Shown piece after piece: positions 34,505 through 45,990 of a stretch of DNA of 64,000 bases (positions are counted from its first letter, which is position 1; each line of letters starts with the position of its first letter). The translations under genes were made by a program, and so were the position numbers. The stretch is from Gnetum montanum (taxonomy: Eukaryota; Streptophyta; Gnetopsida; Gnetales; Gnetaceae): positions 280,444 through 344,443 of the forward strand of contig MNCI01025299.1 in assembly GCA_015680685.1 (NCBI GenBank), given 5' to 3'. A model generated the notes under the pieces. That model worked only from the letters and a program-made list of their open reading frames with translations, had not been told where the DNA came from and did no database searches.

Positions 34505-36064
34505 TCTTCAGAAGGTCAGGGAGGACTTCATTTAAGAGATGTCCTGTGTATCTCTACACTAAAACAAATCTGTTGGCTGTTAGTGCATTAATGTGCAATG
34601 GGTACAATGTCATGATAACTGCAACATATAGAAAAGTTAATAGCATAAAAAGTACAATTAAGCTGATTTACCTAGATGAAATAGCTTGGATAGACAATGA
34701 AGCAGAAGGCTATGTTGTTGGTTCTTGGAATGGAGAAGCTGCTTCAGAAATTCAGAAATTCTTCAAAATATCGAGTTTTTGGCTGACCACGATCTCACCA
34801 CAAGTTGTGGTCTCATTTTTCTAACAGACAATGGGTCATGGTCTGCTTGTGGCAAAAACTAAACTCAAAATGCTCAGACCATGAGCTCACCATGGGTCTT
34901 GGTCTGTAAAAAAATTTCCAGAAACTTCACCATGAATCATGGAGAGGGACCATGAGTTGGATTGTAATTTACTTCAAAAATTCTAATTTCTTGCCTGAGC
35001 AAAAGAAATTCGATTTCAGTCTTTGACTTTACTTCTGCTAATCTACTGGTAATGATCCAAAATGATGAGATTGATAAGATTGCTGAGAACGAAAGTGATG
35101 AGAGAGAGAATGAGAGAATGGTGAAAGGAAATGAAGAGAGCTGGAGAGAACGTTAAATTCATCAACGTCAGAAAATTCAACAAATCATCTAGATTATTTA
35201 ACATCAAAGGAATCAAATGAGTCTTCAATCATCAAAAATTTTCTAGTTTTCTTCATTGTACACGAGAAAAGAAAGGCCACCTGCTTATAGAAATGAGTTG
35301 GGACGTTAATACATCTTTTGGGGACAAGTTTGCATTGTCCATTCATTTTTAAAAATTGAAATTTGAAGGGTATTTGGGGCCAAAATCAGTTACATCCCCC
35401 CATCAAATACCAATATGTGATTTTTTTTTTTAATAAAGAAAACTTTTGGACCCCCAATTCCAATTTTTTTCATCATTTTTCTTCAATATTGCTTAAATCA
35501 TCAAAAATCATCCTAAGGTCTTTCCCTTAGTTTGAGAAAATTGTTTGGAGCACTTTCCATGCACCCTACTTTCCAACATATGCCAGCTAGTTTGAGGAGA
35601 AAGACTACTACTTTATAGTACTCATGATCATGAATCCCAAGCAACTCTTAAAAGAAGCACTTCAACAAACATGCCTTAGACAGACGACATTGGAGATGAC
35701 ACAACTTAAGGGTGTGCCAAAGGTTCAGAATATGAAGACAATAAAATGTTAAGCTTACATTCCAGGCAACGAAACAAGGCAAACATTTGAGGCAAGACAA
35801 CATAAAGCTAAGGAGAAATTAGAACTTTTTAATCTAATTTATGTGAGACAATTTCAATTAGAAATTTGAGAGATAATGGGTTTTTTTTAATGCCTTTATT
35901 TCTGATTATGCTAAGGAAGTTTTAAATGGATGCTTTTAGTATAAGTTCAATGTATTTGATATACTTAAAAAATTTTGGAAGATAACTAGGATGGAATCTA
36001 GTGAGGAAGATAACATTTTTAGAATTCTTACACGACAAATGGAAAAGTTACACAAACCCCCATG
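34505..36064. other. Intron sequence without an identified gene
   Basis: A plus-strand ORF at 34546-34824 (92 codons, GYNVMITATYRKV, YLDEIAW) has some protein character but no certain family. From 34780 to 34960 short palindrome-like motifs built from ACCATG and GGTCTTGGTCT recur. The rest is AT-rich. It ends with ATGAG (36065-36069), the left duplication of the Tat element. Confidence 0.45.
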
Positions 36065-36877
36065 ATGAGTGTAACGACGGAAAATGTTGGTAGCTGGAAA
36101 ATACCAGACAAAATCCCGTGTACACAGTTTTAACTACGGATCCACGCAAGGGCTATGCTGGAAAAACGAATCCGCGGCGCCCTGAACGGTCTTGTCGATC
36201 AGACAGGGACTTACTAATCAGTAAACCGATGAAGATTACGAATATTTCGTGGAAGGATCTGATTCGGCGAGTCGCGAAAAGAGAGAAAAGCGATGTAGAT
36301 GAATGGTAACGATGACGATGGCGTTAACTCGACAACAGGAATCAGACACGAGAGAAACGCGTGGTTACAAGATCTATAGTCTGACCCGGGAAAATAAGTA
36401 TTTTGTATATTCAAGTTACACTGGGGAGCCCCCGATTGTTTTGTATAAAGTAAACACAAAGCAACAAGAAACAAGCAAACTGTCATAGCAGAAGTGTAGA
36501 ATAGAATCCGATCTACCTTGTAGGTCAGAGAAGGGATGCAAGGAAGGTCAAGTTCTGACGTCTATTGATCAACTGCTTCTGATCAATAGAAACTCACAAA
36601 CCACACCAGATGATCTCTGGATCTCTGATCTGCTCCTTTTGCCTTAGGTAGTTGTTTCTCGGAACTGCCGATGATCACCAATGGAGAAAGTTGTGTCTTC
36701 GCCAAAGGGGTAATCGCTCTTACTGCCAATGCTCAAGCCAAGTCTCTCCTATCTCTGTGGAAAGCTAGAGCTGCCTAGGTGGTTGCCAGAAAATGCTGCT
36801 CTTTCTCTCTGTCTCGGTGGTTTCTCTGTCTCTGTGTGTGTCTGTTGTTGTCTTTCTTTTTTCTTCGCCAACTGGGA

Positions 36878-36885
36878 TATTTATA
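36878..36885 (-). promoter_or_regulatory. LTR TATA box with upstream G-box (left arm)
   Basis: TATAAATA on the minus strand, with the G-box core CACGTG at 36923-36928 about 40 bp upstream. The right arm has the same pair at 47938-47945 and 47895-47900. Confidence 0.6.
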
Positions 36886-36984
36886 GGTTTGACGATATGT
36901 GGAGAAGGCACAGCTGTGATGACACGTGTTTCAAACTTTTCGGAAGATCGTTGACTTGACCATCCTTGTGTTGAAATCCGTGAC

Positions 36985-37500
36985 TACGCACAATACGCGT
37001 ATTTGCGTATTGTGCGTATGAGTGACAAATGTGGGTCGGGCATATCTTAGTTGATTTTGGACTACATTGCGCTCGTACGCATTGCGTTGCGTACAAGAGC
37101 GTAATAAAGCATGAAGACAATAGATTCAAGCTGCTTTACGCTCGTTTACACCGCCGTGCGTAGTGAAGCGTAAGCAATGATTACTTTGACAATGACTTAC
37201 GCTGACACACGCTACGTTGCGTAACGAGCGTAAAGTGGCCAATATGTAAAAAAAAGAAAGGCGCCGATCTACTGTGCATCTTTGGTCTCTCTTTGACTTT
37301 TTCGACGCTAATTACGCTGCCGTGCGTACAGAGCGTAAACTCGGCCTTGGACAAAAGACTTAGCCAAAATATACGAGAAGTCGCATATTACGCTGTTTAA
37401 GCCTTAGTCTTTGCCAAATCTGCTAAAGTAAACTGCCTTCTAATGTCAGACTACGTTTCGCTGAGCGTCATTACGCTATGTTGCATGCTATAGCGTAAAT
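36985..37500 (-). repeat. Cluster of TTACGC/GCGTAA palindromes in U3 (left arm)
   Basis: At least six imperfect inverted repeats of the form TTACGCTC...GAGCGTAA, each with CG-rich loops, lie upstream of the TATA box. The right arm carries the matching cluster at 47325-47850. Confidence 0.7.
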
Positions 37501-38816
37501 AATGAAAAACATAGTAAGATCAGAAATCTGCAAAGGGTACTCAAAGTCTTGATGTCGCGCGCCTCCTTGCATCGCCCTGTCTTGTTCTTCTTTCTGGAAT
37601 TCTGTCATGTACTCTTGCCCGAATCGCGAATCTTCGCCTGAGGCCGACTTGCGATTTTCTCGGTGTTTCAATGGCCCCTCTTTGTTGACGGTTAGAGGGC
37701 CTGCCCAAAAGACGTCGACAAAGAATGCGAAACACCGGAGAGGTAAAAGCACTAACAGCGTTCATCAATGGCTATTCAAGTGTCGTCCTGTCAACATAGA
37801 AGAGCAAAGATGGAGGCAGTAGGAGATAGAATGGTACAGGAGGAAACAGGTTCGGGGAAGACTCAAATGAAGCAGGGTGGCGGAAGTATGGAATACGCTC
37901 ATTGAACACATAGAAACATATGCATACTTGTGTTAACAAGAATGCTTTCAGACGAGCATAGCGCATCAGTCTGAGATTTCTCTGTTGCAGACTATAGCAG
38001 GAAGGCTTGCAAAAGGAGCACAGCGTGTCACTTCTGCAATGTCTCTGCTATGACACTTAATTGCGTTGCGTCAGTTTATGGACTTGATTGCAATGCGAGT
38101 GCGGAAAACGGGTGCCTGCGTATGTGGCTTTTGCATACAGGAAGCAGATGGTAGGGATAAGGGTAGGATTATAAGGTGAAGAGGGATGCACTTCTAAGTG
38201 GACAAGCTGACCCGAGCAGCCATTTCAAAACGCTGTTCGTACTTCACCACTTAGATGAATGCACCTTTGGACGACATCTTCGAAGCGAGTAACCTGCAAC
38301 CAAAGAAGAAAACATAGGATACCATTGCTCGTCCGAACAACAGGCGAGGTTGTTGAAACGAGTGCCAACAGAGGCGAGATGAAGTAATCGGGCCATGAAG
38401 GAGGAACTGTAGCACGAGGCCAAAGTCTTCAGCCTTGACGCTCAGCCCAACATATTGCCGCCAAAGATCATCAGACTCGGCACACCTGACTGGTTATGTA
38501 AAGAACCAGCCAGATAAATCTGTGAAGCCAGGGCCTGATAGCGATGATGAGCGGAGATCCCCAAAGCCGTAGTTGATGGGAATGCCTTTGGGGCTCCGGG
38601 CGGCGGAACTAACCTCTCAGAGGTACCACCGATGGCATGGGCGCGGTGACGATATCTCCGAGGGGTCAGTAGTATGCCCTTCAGCACATCCGAGGAATCA
38701 GTAGGATGCCGATGGGGTAGCGACGCTGGGATTGTCCCAATATCCCACCCCGCTTGACGTGAAGCTGCACAGGGATGATTACGCTCGCTTGATTTGCATA
38801 GTGGCAGCCTGTAAGT

Positions 38817-39303
38817 TCCAGTTTTAAGTCCTGGTAGACTGTTGTTGCTGGTTTTAAGTCTCAGCAGACCATGGTCCCAGTTTAGAGTCTGGGCGGACCG
38901 AGAAATGTTAATTTTACGTCGTAGCGGACAGTGGCGGGGCTGATTTAAGGTCTCAGCGGACCGTGCTGTGGATGTCAATTTCGTGTCATGACCCAAGGAC
39001 AAATCTGTGCTGGTTTTACGTCTCAGCAGACGGTTGCTTACTTTTGCCAGTTTTATGTCATGACGGACAGCCGGTGCCAGTTTAGCGTCGTGGCAAACGC
39101 GTGCAAAAAATGCCAGTTTTTTGTCTTGGCGGACCTGTACAACACAGCCAGTTTTACGTCGTAGCGGACGGTTACAACTTGTCAGTTTAGCGTCGTGGCG
39201 GACGGTCAGTACCAGTTTAGCGTCGTGGCGGACGCATGCAAGGAATGCCAGTTTTTCGTCGTAGCGGACGTTTGTTGCCAGTTTAACGTCGTAGCGGACG
39301 ATA
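38817..39303 (-). repeat. 3' minisatellite array (left arm)
   Basis: About 15 units built around CGCYACGACGYWAAACTGGC with spacers of variable length. Such arrays between pol and the 3' LTR are known for Tat-lineage elements. Unit and spacer lengths leave an open frame of 289 codons (38442-39311) with recurring VRHDAKLA-type segments, which the right arm shares. Confidence 0.85.
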
Positions 39304-39337
39304 GTTGCCATACCTGATATTCACACTGGAGATGCCA

Positions 39338-40621
39338 CTATATGTAATACCGCTTCAGATATATGTGATTGACAGGGTTTGGTAACTGGTTGCCGTCGAC
39401 ATCCGCTAACTTGAATGCTCCGTTGCTGTACGCATCAGTCACCAAGAAAGGACCCTCCCAGTTTGCAGAGAATTTGCCTACTGGTTCGCGAACGGCCTTG
39501 AGAACTAAATCCCCTTTCTTGATCGGACGCTGCTGAAGATTGTGACGATGTTTTTGCCTCTACTTGTCTTGATACTTTTCAATTGTATCAAGCGTCTGTA
39601 TTCGCTTCTCCTGTACTGAATCCAAATCCATGATCCGAGACTTGGTGTGTTGAGCCTCATTTATAATCGTGGAGAGGACCATTCTCAGATAAAGGATTTG
39701 CAACTCGAGGGGCAGCACCGCCTCGGATCCGTAGACTAGGCTATAGGGCGTACTGTCTGTAGCTGTCCTACAGGTAGTGCGATATGCCCAAAGCACATAG
39801 AGGATCTTTTCGTGCCACCGTCTCTTATTACTGTCGAGCATTTTCTTGAGCAGATTGATGATGACTTTATTTGTTGCTTCAGCTTGACCATTCGCTTGCG
39901 GGTAGTAGGGCGAGGAAAAAGATTGTTTAATGCCAAGGTTATCACAGAAGGATTTGGTTTCTGTACTACTAAACTGCGGCCCATTGTCGGTTACGATAGT
40001 CATCGGGAGACCAAATCTGGTTAAAATGTTATCTAAGATGAAATGGCAAATCTGTTGAGATGTGATCTTCCTTAAAGGAATAGCTTCTACCCACTTCGTG
40101 AAGTACTCAGTGGCGGTGATTATGAAGCTATGACCTGCGGAGGATTTCGGTGTGATGGGTCCTATAATGTCTAGTCCCCATCGTTGAAATGGCCATGTTA
40201 TCTGAGTTGTATGTAACTCTGTAGGTGACACGTGTATAAGATTTGCGTGGCGCTGACACGTGTCACAAGTTTTAACCTTTGTCAGGCAATCTTTTTCCAT
40301 GCGTGGCCAGTAGTACCCTAAGCGGCAGATTTTTAGAGCCATAGCCCGTGGTGCTACGTGTCCTCCGCATAATCCCTCGTGAACCTTGCCAACGATACGC
40401 TGCGCTTGGTCCTTGTTAACGCAAGTAAGCAGCACACCATCAAAAAAGCGTCTACAGAGAGTACTGTCTCCTATGATTACGTACTGTCTAGCTCGCTTGC
40501 GGATTGCATCTTTCTGTGCGCGTGTCAATTCATATGATAGCTCGCTTTGTAAGAGGTAAGTTTTAATGTTGTCATACCATTCCGGCGTGCTCTCTTCGAG
40601 AAGAGAAGATATTTGCACCAA
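39338..40621 (-). pseudogene. Tat integrase (nearly intact, one internal stop)
   Basis: The integrase begins near 40580 and shows the HHCC zinc segment (HEGLCGGHVAPRA...CDTCQRHA), then the core with all three acidic residues: LDIIGPIT, VTDNGPQF and NGQAEATNK. The C-terminal part continues past a TAG at 39558-39560, where the right arm has CAG, to a stop at 39338-39340. The frame differs from the upstream RNase H frame near 40600, so the Gag-Pol reading is broken there or needs a frameshift. It would join viral-like cDNA ends to host DNA. Apart from the stop and the frame change it looks well preserved. Confidence 0.88.
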
Positions 40622-42353
40622 CGATAGGACCTGTACAATCCGTTATTAAAGCAGGACAAGTGTCGAGCAGATGTGAGGGCACGTTTAAGGCCAGCGTAGC
40701 CAGTGCATCGGCCAGTGTGTTATCGGTTCGTGGCACGTGTTGGGCATCGATGGTCGCGAATCGGTTCAGAAGATCTTTAGCCATATCGCAGTAGGGCTGT
40801 AGATGTACAGCTTTGCAGGCGTAGACTCCTGTGATCTGATTGATGACGAGCATCGAATCACCCCTAACTGCCAAGTGTCGAACGTCGAGTTCGCTTGCAG
40901 CTAGTAATCCCCTGAGGAGCCCCTCGTACTCTGCCACATTGTTCGTACAGGGGAAGGTCAAACGATAAGCGTGGAGACACACATCCTCAGGTGATAGTGT
41001 AATAACGGTGGCAGCGCTGCCACCTTTAGCAGTTGAAGCTCCGTCGAAATACAACGTCGCCTCGGGGCCTGTTAAGACAGGGCTTAAACTATGTACATGT
41101 TCGTCTGGAAACTCAAGCTCTATGGTTGCCTGACTGTCAATAGGTGATGTTACTAACTGGTCAGCTATTGTCTGGCCTTTCATAGAAGATTGGCCAACAT
41201 AATGCAGATCGAATTCTGTTGTGATAGCCTTCCAACGAGCTATTCTGCTACTCTCGTATAAATTGTGCGTAATGGTCCTAAGGATGTTATTTTTACAGAT
41301 GATGTTAACTTGGCTACGGAAAAGGTAATGTCTACACTTCTTGAACGTAAATACTAATGCTAGGCAGTTACGCTCTACTTCGTTGTACCTCGTTTCGTAC
41401 GCATATAGAGCATGACTCAAGTAGTAGATGGGCACTTCTGACCCATCATCCCTCCTTTGACAAAGTAATGCTGCTAACGCTACGTCCGAAGTTGCGAGAT
41501 AAATGTAAAATGGTAGATCTTTTTGTGGTGGGAAAACTGTTGGTAAGTGTTGAAGTTCTTGTTTTAGGCTGTCAAACGCACGCTGACAATCTTCCGTCCA
41601 TTCGAAATTAACCCCCTTTTTAAGCAAATTTTGCATAGGGTGTAATTTGTCGGTTAACCTCGAGATGAACCGGCGTATAAATTGTAATCGTCTTTGTAAC
41701 CCGCGTAATTGCTTGAGGTCTGTGGGAGGCGTTAACTCGACAATGGCTTTGACCTTATCAGGGTCAACTCGTATGCCGGTTTCTGACACCACAAACCCTA
41801 GCATGCGTCCGGTTTTGACTCCGAACATGCACTTTTTTGGGTTAAGCCGGAGGTCGTATTTGGAGCATCTTTTGAGGACTAACTCCAGGTCTTCTGAATG
41901 ATCCTCTGACTTTAAAGACTCGACAGCTATATCGTCAACATAGTCATTCAGTCTCCCTAAGAGGTGATCGCTAAAGATATATGTCATGGCTCGTTGATAC
42001 GTTGCTCCGGCATTTTTTAGACCAAAAGGCATCATGGTGTAGCAGAAGGTGCCCCAGGGCGTCATGAATGTTGTGGTCAATTGATGTTCTGGGTTGATAC
42101 GAATCTGGTTATAGCCCGAAAAACCATCCATGAAGGACAAAAGCGCATGCCCAACTATCGTATCGACTAGTTGGTCGATACTCGGTAATGGGAAGTTATC
42201 TTTGATTGTGGCCTTGTTCAAATCTCGGAAGTCTATGCAGATGCGTATGCTTCCGATCTTCTTTGGGACGACTACAATGTTAGATACCCAGTCCGAGTAG
42301 TCGACCGTGTGGATGAAACCAGCCTGATACAGCTTAGTGATCTCATCACGCAC
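40572..42353 (-). pseudogene. Tat reverse transcriptase, RNase H and archaeal-type RNase H (long open frame)
   Basis: A 593-codon open frame. RT: YQAGFIHTVDYSDWVSNIVV, RICIDFRDLNKAT, FMDGFSGYNQI and catalytic YVDDIAVES near residue 167. RNase H follows (IYYLSHALYAYETRYNEVER). A second RNase H of archaeal type begins near residue 430: LYFDGASTAKGGSAA, NNVAEYEGLLRGL, VRGDSMLVINQITG and PRTDNTLADALATLAL. The second RNase H is the diagnostic feature of the Tat lineage. The coding sense extends upstream to about 42825 after a frame change near 42470. No stop occurs within the frame, but the missing gag and primer site mean it cannot act on its own RNA. Confidence 0.9.
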
Positions 42354-42426
42354 GGCTAGCGCAATCTCTGGCTTGATTTTTCGTACCTTTTGCCTAACTG
42401 CTTTAATCTGCGGGTCTAAGATTATG

Positions 42427-43100
42427 TTATGCTAGATTAACCTGGGATCTAGTCCCGGCATATCTTCGTATGACCATGCAAATACTATGATGGTCTTGCA
42501 GGACCTGTTTAATACAATCGTGCGTTTTCTGGTCTAGTAAAGAATTGACTTTAAGCGTTTTGACTTCACCCTTATGCGTAACTATAGAAACCTCATTGAG
42601 GGGGTCTTCGGTTATGTCCCCAGCCTCCAGGTCTAGCGTGCGCGTCGACTGTTCTGGCCATTCTGGGGACATTTCCGACGCGGCTATGGTTACGTCGTTC
42701 AAAGGGGGGTTAATTTCTACTAGTGTAGGGTCAAATTGCCTAACTACTCTCCCGTATGGGCCTGTCAAAGTTAGAGGTGCTGAAAATGTTGCGTCCATTT
42801 GCCGACCGCCCTGCAAAATCGCCAAATGCGTAACTGATTAAGAGAAAGCATGACGTGATGTTGTCGAACGTGGAAAGCTAACAGAATTTTGAATATTGTA
42901 AACAGGCTGTAATTAATGCTACCCGATTACGAGGCGGTAGTTTAACGTCATTTCGGACAGTGGCGCATGCGATATCTGCCGCATTAATATCTTGATTTTC
43001 AGGTTCCATTTTAGGAAAGTCCCGCTGAAATCGGGTATCAAGTCGGTGATTGTCACATATAAGTAAGTAGTTTTCGGTAAGAACGGGCTGCTGGCTGTCG
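42427..43100 (-). pseudogene. Tat region upstream of RT (gag-pol linker remnant)
   Basis: The minus-strand frame 42825-42427 includes LVEINPPLNDVT and KVNSLLDQKTHDCIKQVLQD, the usual segment before a gypsy RT. Farther upstream (about 43090-42860) a short frame reads MEPENQDINAADIACATV then RNDVKLPPRN. Its VRNDVKL matches the translated minisatellite unit (VRHDVKL-like). Homology to the retroelement fades near 43100, where the captured gene begins. Confidence 0.6.
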
Positions 43101-43213
43101 TGAATTCGAATTCTTAGCTGTTGCTGAGCGAGAGGAGAAAGAGCAGAAGATTAGAGCGTGTAGTTTGTGAAGATTCGAAGAAGTGAAGCTGCGAAAGTTC
43201 TGAGGCTGTTACA

Positions 43214-44766
43214 ATGGCACCTAAAATCAAAAGGAAGAATGCAAAATTGGCCAAAATCGATGAGGTGCAAGGAAATCTGGAGCGCGTTTCGCAGGCGATG
43301 GTTGAAGTGCGTGACCCTACGCCTTTGAACCGATAGGCCATTCCTTGCATGCTTATGTTGTTTTAGTGTTTATTTTTTGTAGTATTTCTTGCGTAAATGC
43401 GGATTTCAAATTATGGACCTCGGGTTAAGGCGAGGGTTTGATGGGGTTGCGTCTATCGCCGTTGTCAGGGACAAACCTTGCGCTGTTGCAAGGGTTTGGA
43501 CGATTTCGGTATGGATAACTAGGCGTAGTTTGTAGGTTTTTTGTATTAGTCATGCAAATGTAAATCTAGACGTTGATTTATGTATTGGGTTTTCTGTACA
43601 GCGTTACGTTAAAGCCTATTCTGATTGTCTTGGATATTGTTGGGGTTTTGTGTTGTATAAACCCCATCGTCCCCAATGTCCCTCCCCCACAAATGCGGTT
43701 GCATGGGAAGGCCATATGGTTTCGAAGGGGTGCGCTGGAGTTTCTACAGTTCTTACTGCGCAACTACAGCGTCATTGTATGGTCTAATTTGTCCGGCGAT
43801 ATTGCCGGTGCCATTCTGGAGCACCTCCTGGTGGGTTCTGCACAAGGGATCTTGGCTTTCCTGACAGACGGAGCCATCGATACTGGTCGTCCCGAGGACC
43901 GAGAACCTAGCGCCCGAGGTTTAAGGTGCTTAAGTTGGATCTGGGGAATGACCCAGTTTAGTTGTTATCATACATATAACACTCTGTTCGTGGCTCGCCA
44001 TGTCTCGACTTACTTTCAGAACCCACCAGGCACTGTGTACTACTCCGGCGGGTAAGCAATTTTGTCGACTGTATTTTTTTTTTGTTATATGTCGGTTATC
44101 TGGATTTTGCAAAGTATAAGATAAACCTATGTGGTATGGTACAGGTTTTTTATCCATAAAAATAGGTTAGTTGGGGATGGTGATCCGTTGTCGTGGACCA
44201 AAACGGTAATAAAGGCGTTCACCTCAACTAGCAACGTACGCGCCGGTATGATGGGGCAGATTGGCTTTGACATGCGTGAGTACCCCACCCGCTATGCTGA
44301 CTCTTTTGAGAATTGCCAGAAACTCGGGTGGCTACATGATGACTGGACCCTGGATCCGCCCCTTACCGTTGAGAACGTGCAGAGGAACCTTCCGTCCTTT
44401 CCTTTGCCATTTGGACCTGGTAAGACTACTGCGTATTCTATTGTTGCGTGGTGTAGTTGTGCATTGTGAGCATTGCGTAATATGGGTTTTCGTTTGACCT
44501 GTGTTTCACGCTGTTCAGTCAGGGAATCCCGGGAGATTACCCTTACAATTTCCGGCCGCGAGGCGAATACCGTCCTCTTCCGCTACGGTGACATCAAGGA
44601 CGCCCAACGCTGGCTTGGCCACGCGACGGCCCCAGTTGCGGTGACCACCAAGATCCGAGAAGCGAGGCTAATGCACCTATTTTTAGCCGCAACCCCTAAT
44701 GTCCCCGCGAGTGAAATGCTGACCCTGGTCAACTCCTTCAACAAGAAGGCAGAGCGTTTTTGCACG
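43214..44766 (+). pseudogene. Captured host gene fragment: NIF/FCP1-like (HAD) protein, with introns
   Basis: A plausible leader is followed by ATG at 43214 (MAPKIKRKNAKLAKID, exon 1 to about 43306). Exon 2, 43602-44051, begins at acceptor CTGTACAG and reads LKPILIVLDIVGVLCC, then FRRGALEFLQFLLRNYSVIVWS and later YNTLF...QNPPGTVYYS. These correspond to the DxD/N-type strand, the 'RPG..EFL....F.V.VWS' block and the 'NTLLIDDSP...NPP' block of NIF/FCP1-like HAD proteins. The second acidic position is Val. Exon 3 is 44145-44419 and exon 4 starts at 44519; both keep phase with GT-AG introns of 93 and 99 bp. Coding is GC3-rich. The exon 1 to exon 2 phase does not fit, so part is missing or broken. 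It ends abruptly at the integrase junction (44766). Confidence 0.65.
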
Positions 44767-44852
44767 CAGTTTAGTAGTACGGAAACCAAATTTGGTCTCC
44801 CGATGACTATCGTAACCGACAATGGGCGGCAGTTTAGTAGTACGGAAACCAA
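44767..44852 (+). repeat. Template-switch scar: duplicated 24-bp segment at the right-arm junction
   Basis: CAGTTTAGTAGTACGGAAAC occurs at 44767 and again at 44829. The first copy joins the captured gene, then the sequence jumps back 62 bp in the integrase gene at the shared ACCAAAT and reads forward through the second copy. Confidence 0.85.
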
Positions 44853-45468
44853 ATCCTTATGTGATAGCCTTGGCATTAAACAATCTTTTTCCTCGCCCTA
44901 CTACCCGCAAGCGAATGGTCAAGCTGAAGCAACAAATAAAGTCATCATCAATCTGCTCAAGAAAATGCTCGACAGTAATAAGAGACGGTGGCACGAAAAG
45001 ATCCTCTATGTGCTTTGGGCATATCGCACTACTTGTAGGACAGCTACAGACAGTACGCCCTATAGCCTAGTCTACGGATCCGAGGCGGTGCTGCCCCTCA
45101 AGTTGCAAATCCCTTCTCTGAGAATGGTCCTCTCCATGATTATAAATGAGGCTCAACACACCGAGTCTCAGATCATGGATTTGGATTCAGTAGAGGAGAA
45201 GCGAATACAGACGCTTGATACAATTGAAAAGTATCAAGACAAGCAGAGACAAAAGCATCGTCACAATCTTCAGCAGCGTCCGATCAAGAAAGGGGATTTA
45301 GTTCTCAAGGCCGTTCGCGAACCAGTAGGCAAATTCTCTGCAAACTAGGAGGGTCCTTTCTTGGTGACTGATGCGTACAACAACGGAGCATTCAAGTTAG
45401 CGGATGTCGACGGCAACCAGTTACCAAACCCTGTCAATCACATATATCTGAAGCAGTATTACATATAG
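44791..45468 (+). pseudogene. Second copy of Tat integrase C-terminal half (plus strand)
   Basis: This copies the integrase from FGLPMTIVTDNG onward, including the catalytic DNG (here followed by RQF rather than PQF) and NGQAEATNK, but lacks the zinc domain and first catalytic Asp. A frame opened in the captured gene (44473) runs through the junction to a TAG at 45346-45348, where the left arm has TGG. The normal end is the TAG at 45466-45468. It cannot be a working integrase. Confidence 0.9.
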
Positions 45469-45505
45469 TGGCATCTCCAGTGTGAATATCAGGTATGGCA
45501 ACCAT

Positions 45506-45990
45506 CGTCCGCTACGACTTTAAACTGGCAACAAACATCCGCTACGACGAAAAACTAGCATTCCTTGCACGCGTCTGCCACGACGCTAAACTGGTACTGA
45601 CCGTCCGCCACGACGCTAAACTGGCAAGTTGTAACCGTCCGCTACGACGTAAAACTGGCTGTGTTGTACAGGTCCGCCAAGACGAAAAACTGGCATCTTT
45701 TGCACGTGTCCGCCACGACGCTAAACTGGCACCGGTTGTCCGTCATGACATAAAACTGGCAAAGGTAAGCAACCGTCTGCTGAGACGTAAAACCAGCACA
45801 GATTTGTCCTTGGGTCATGACACGAAACTGACATCCACAGCACGGTCCGCTGAGACCTTAAATCAGCCCCGCCACTGTCCACTACGACGTAAAACTAGCA
45901 TTTCTCGGTCCGCCCAGACTCTAAACTGGGACCATGGTCTGCTGAGACTTAAAACCAGCAACAACAGTCTACCAGGACTTAAAACTGGAA
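45506..45990 (+). repeat. 3' minisatellite array (right arm)
   Basis: Fifteen units around CGCYACGACGYWAAACTGGC with spacers of variable length; later units drift (GCTGAGAC-type). It lies in a 289-codon open frame, 45495-46364, like the left arm. Confidence 0.85.

Larger units (their letters stand above)
36070..40016 (-). repeat. Left inverted arm (integrase 3' half to LTR end)
   Basis: This 3,947-bp arm pairs with 44791-48753. In minus-strand order it has the integrase C-terminal half, the 3' minisatellite, a long region of unknown 5' LTR boundary, U3, TATA box, R-U5 and the LTR terminus at 36070. Because no direct LTR copy exists, the LTR start cannot be placed. Confidence 0.92.

Noticed and set aside
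38442-39311. 289-codon ORF over the minisatellite as a real protein gene
   Set aside because: Repetitive low-complexity translation in the untranslated 3' region of a Tat element. Kept only as an observation.
45506-45990. CRISPR-like array
   Set aside because: Repeats are short, diverged and head-to-tail with irregular spacers inside a plant retrotransposon; no cas genes are present.
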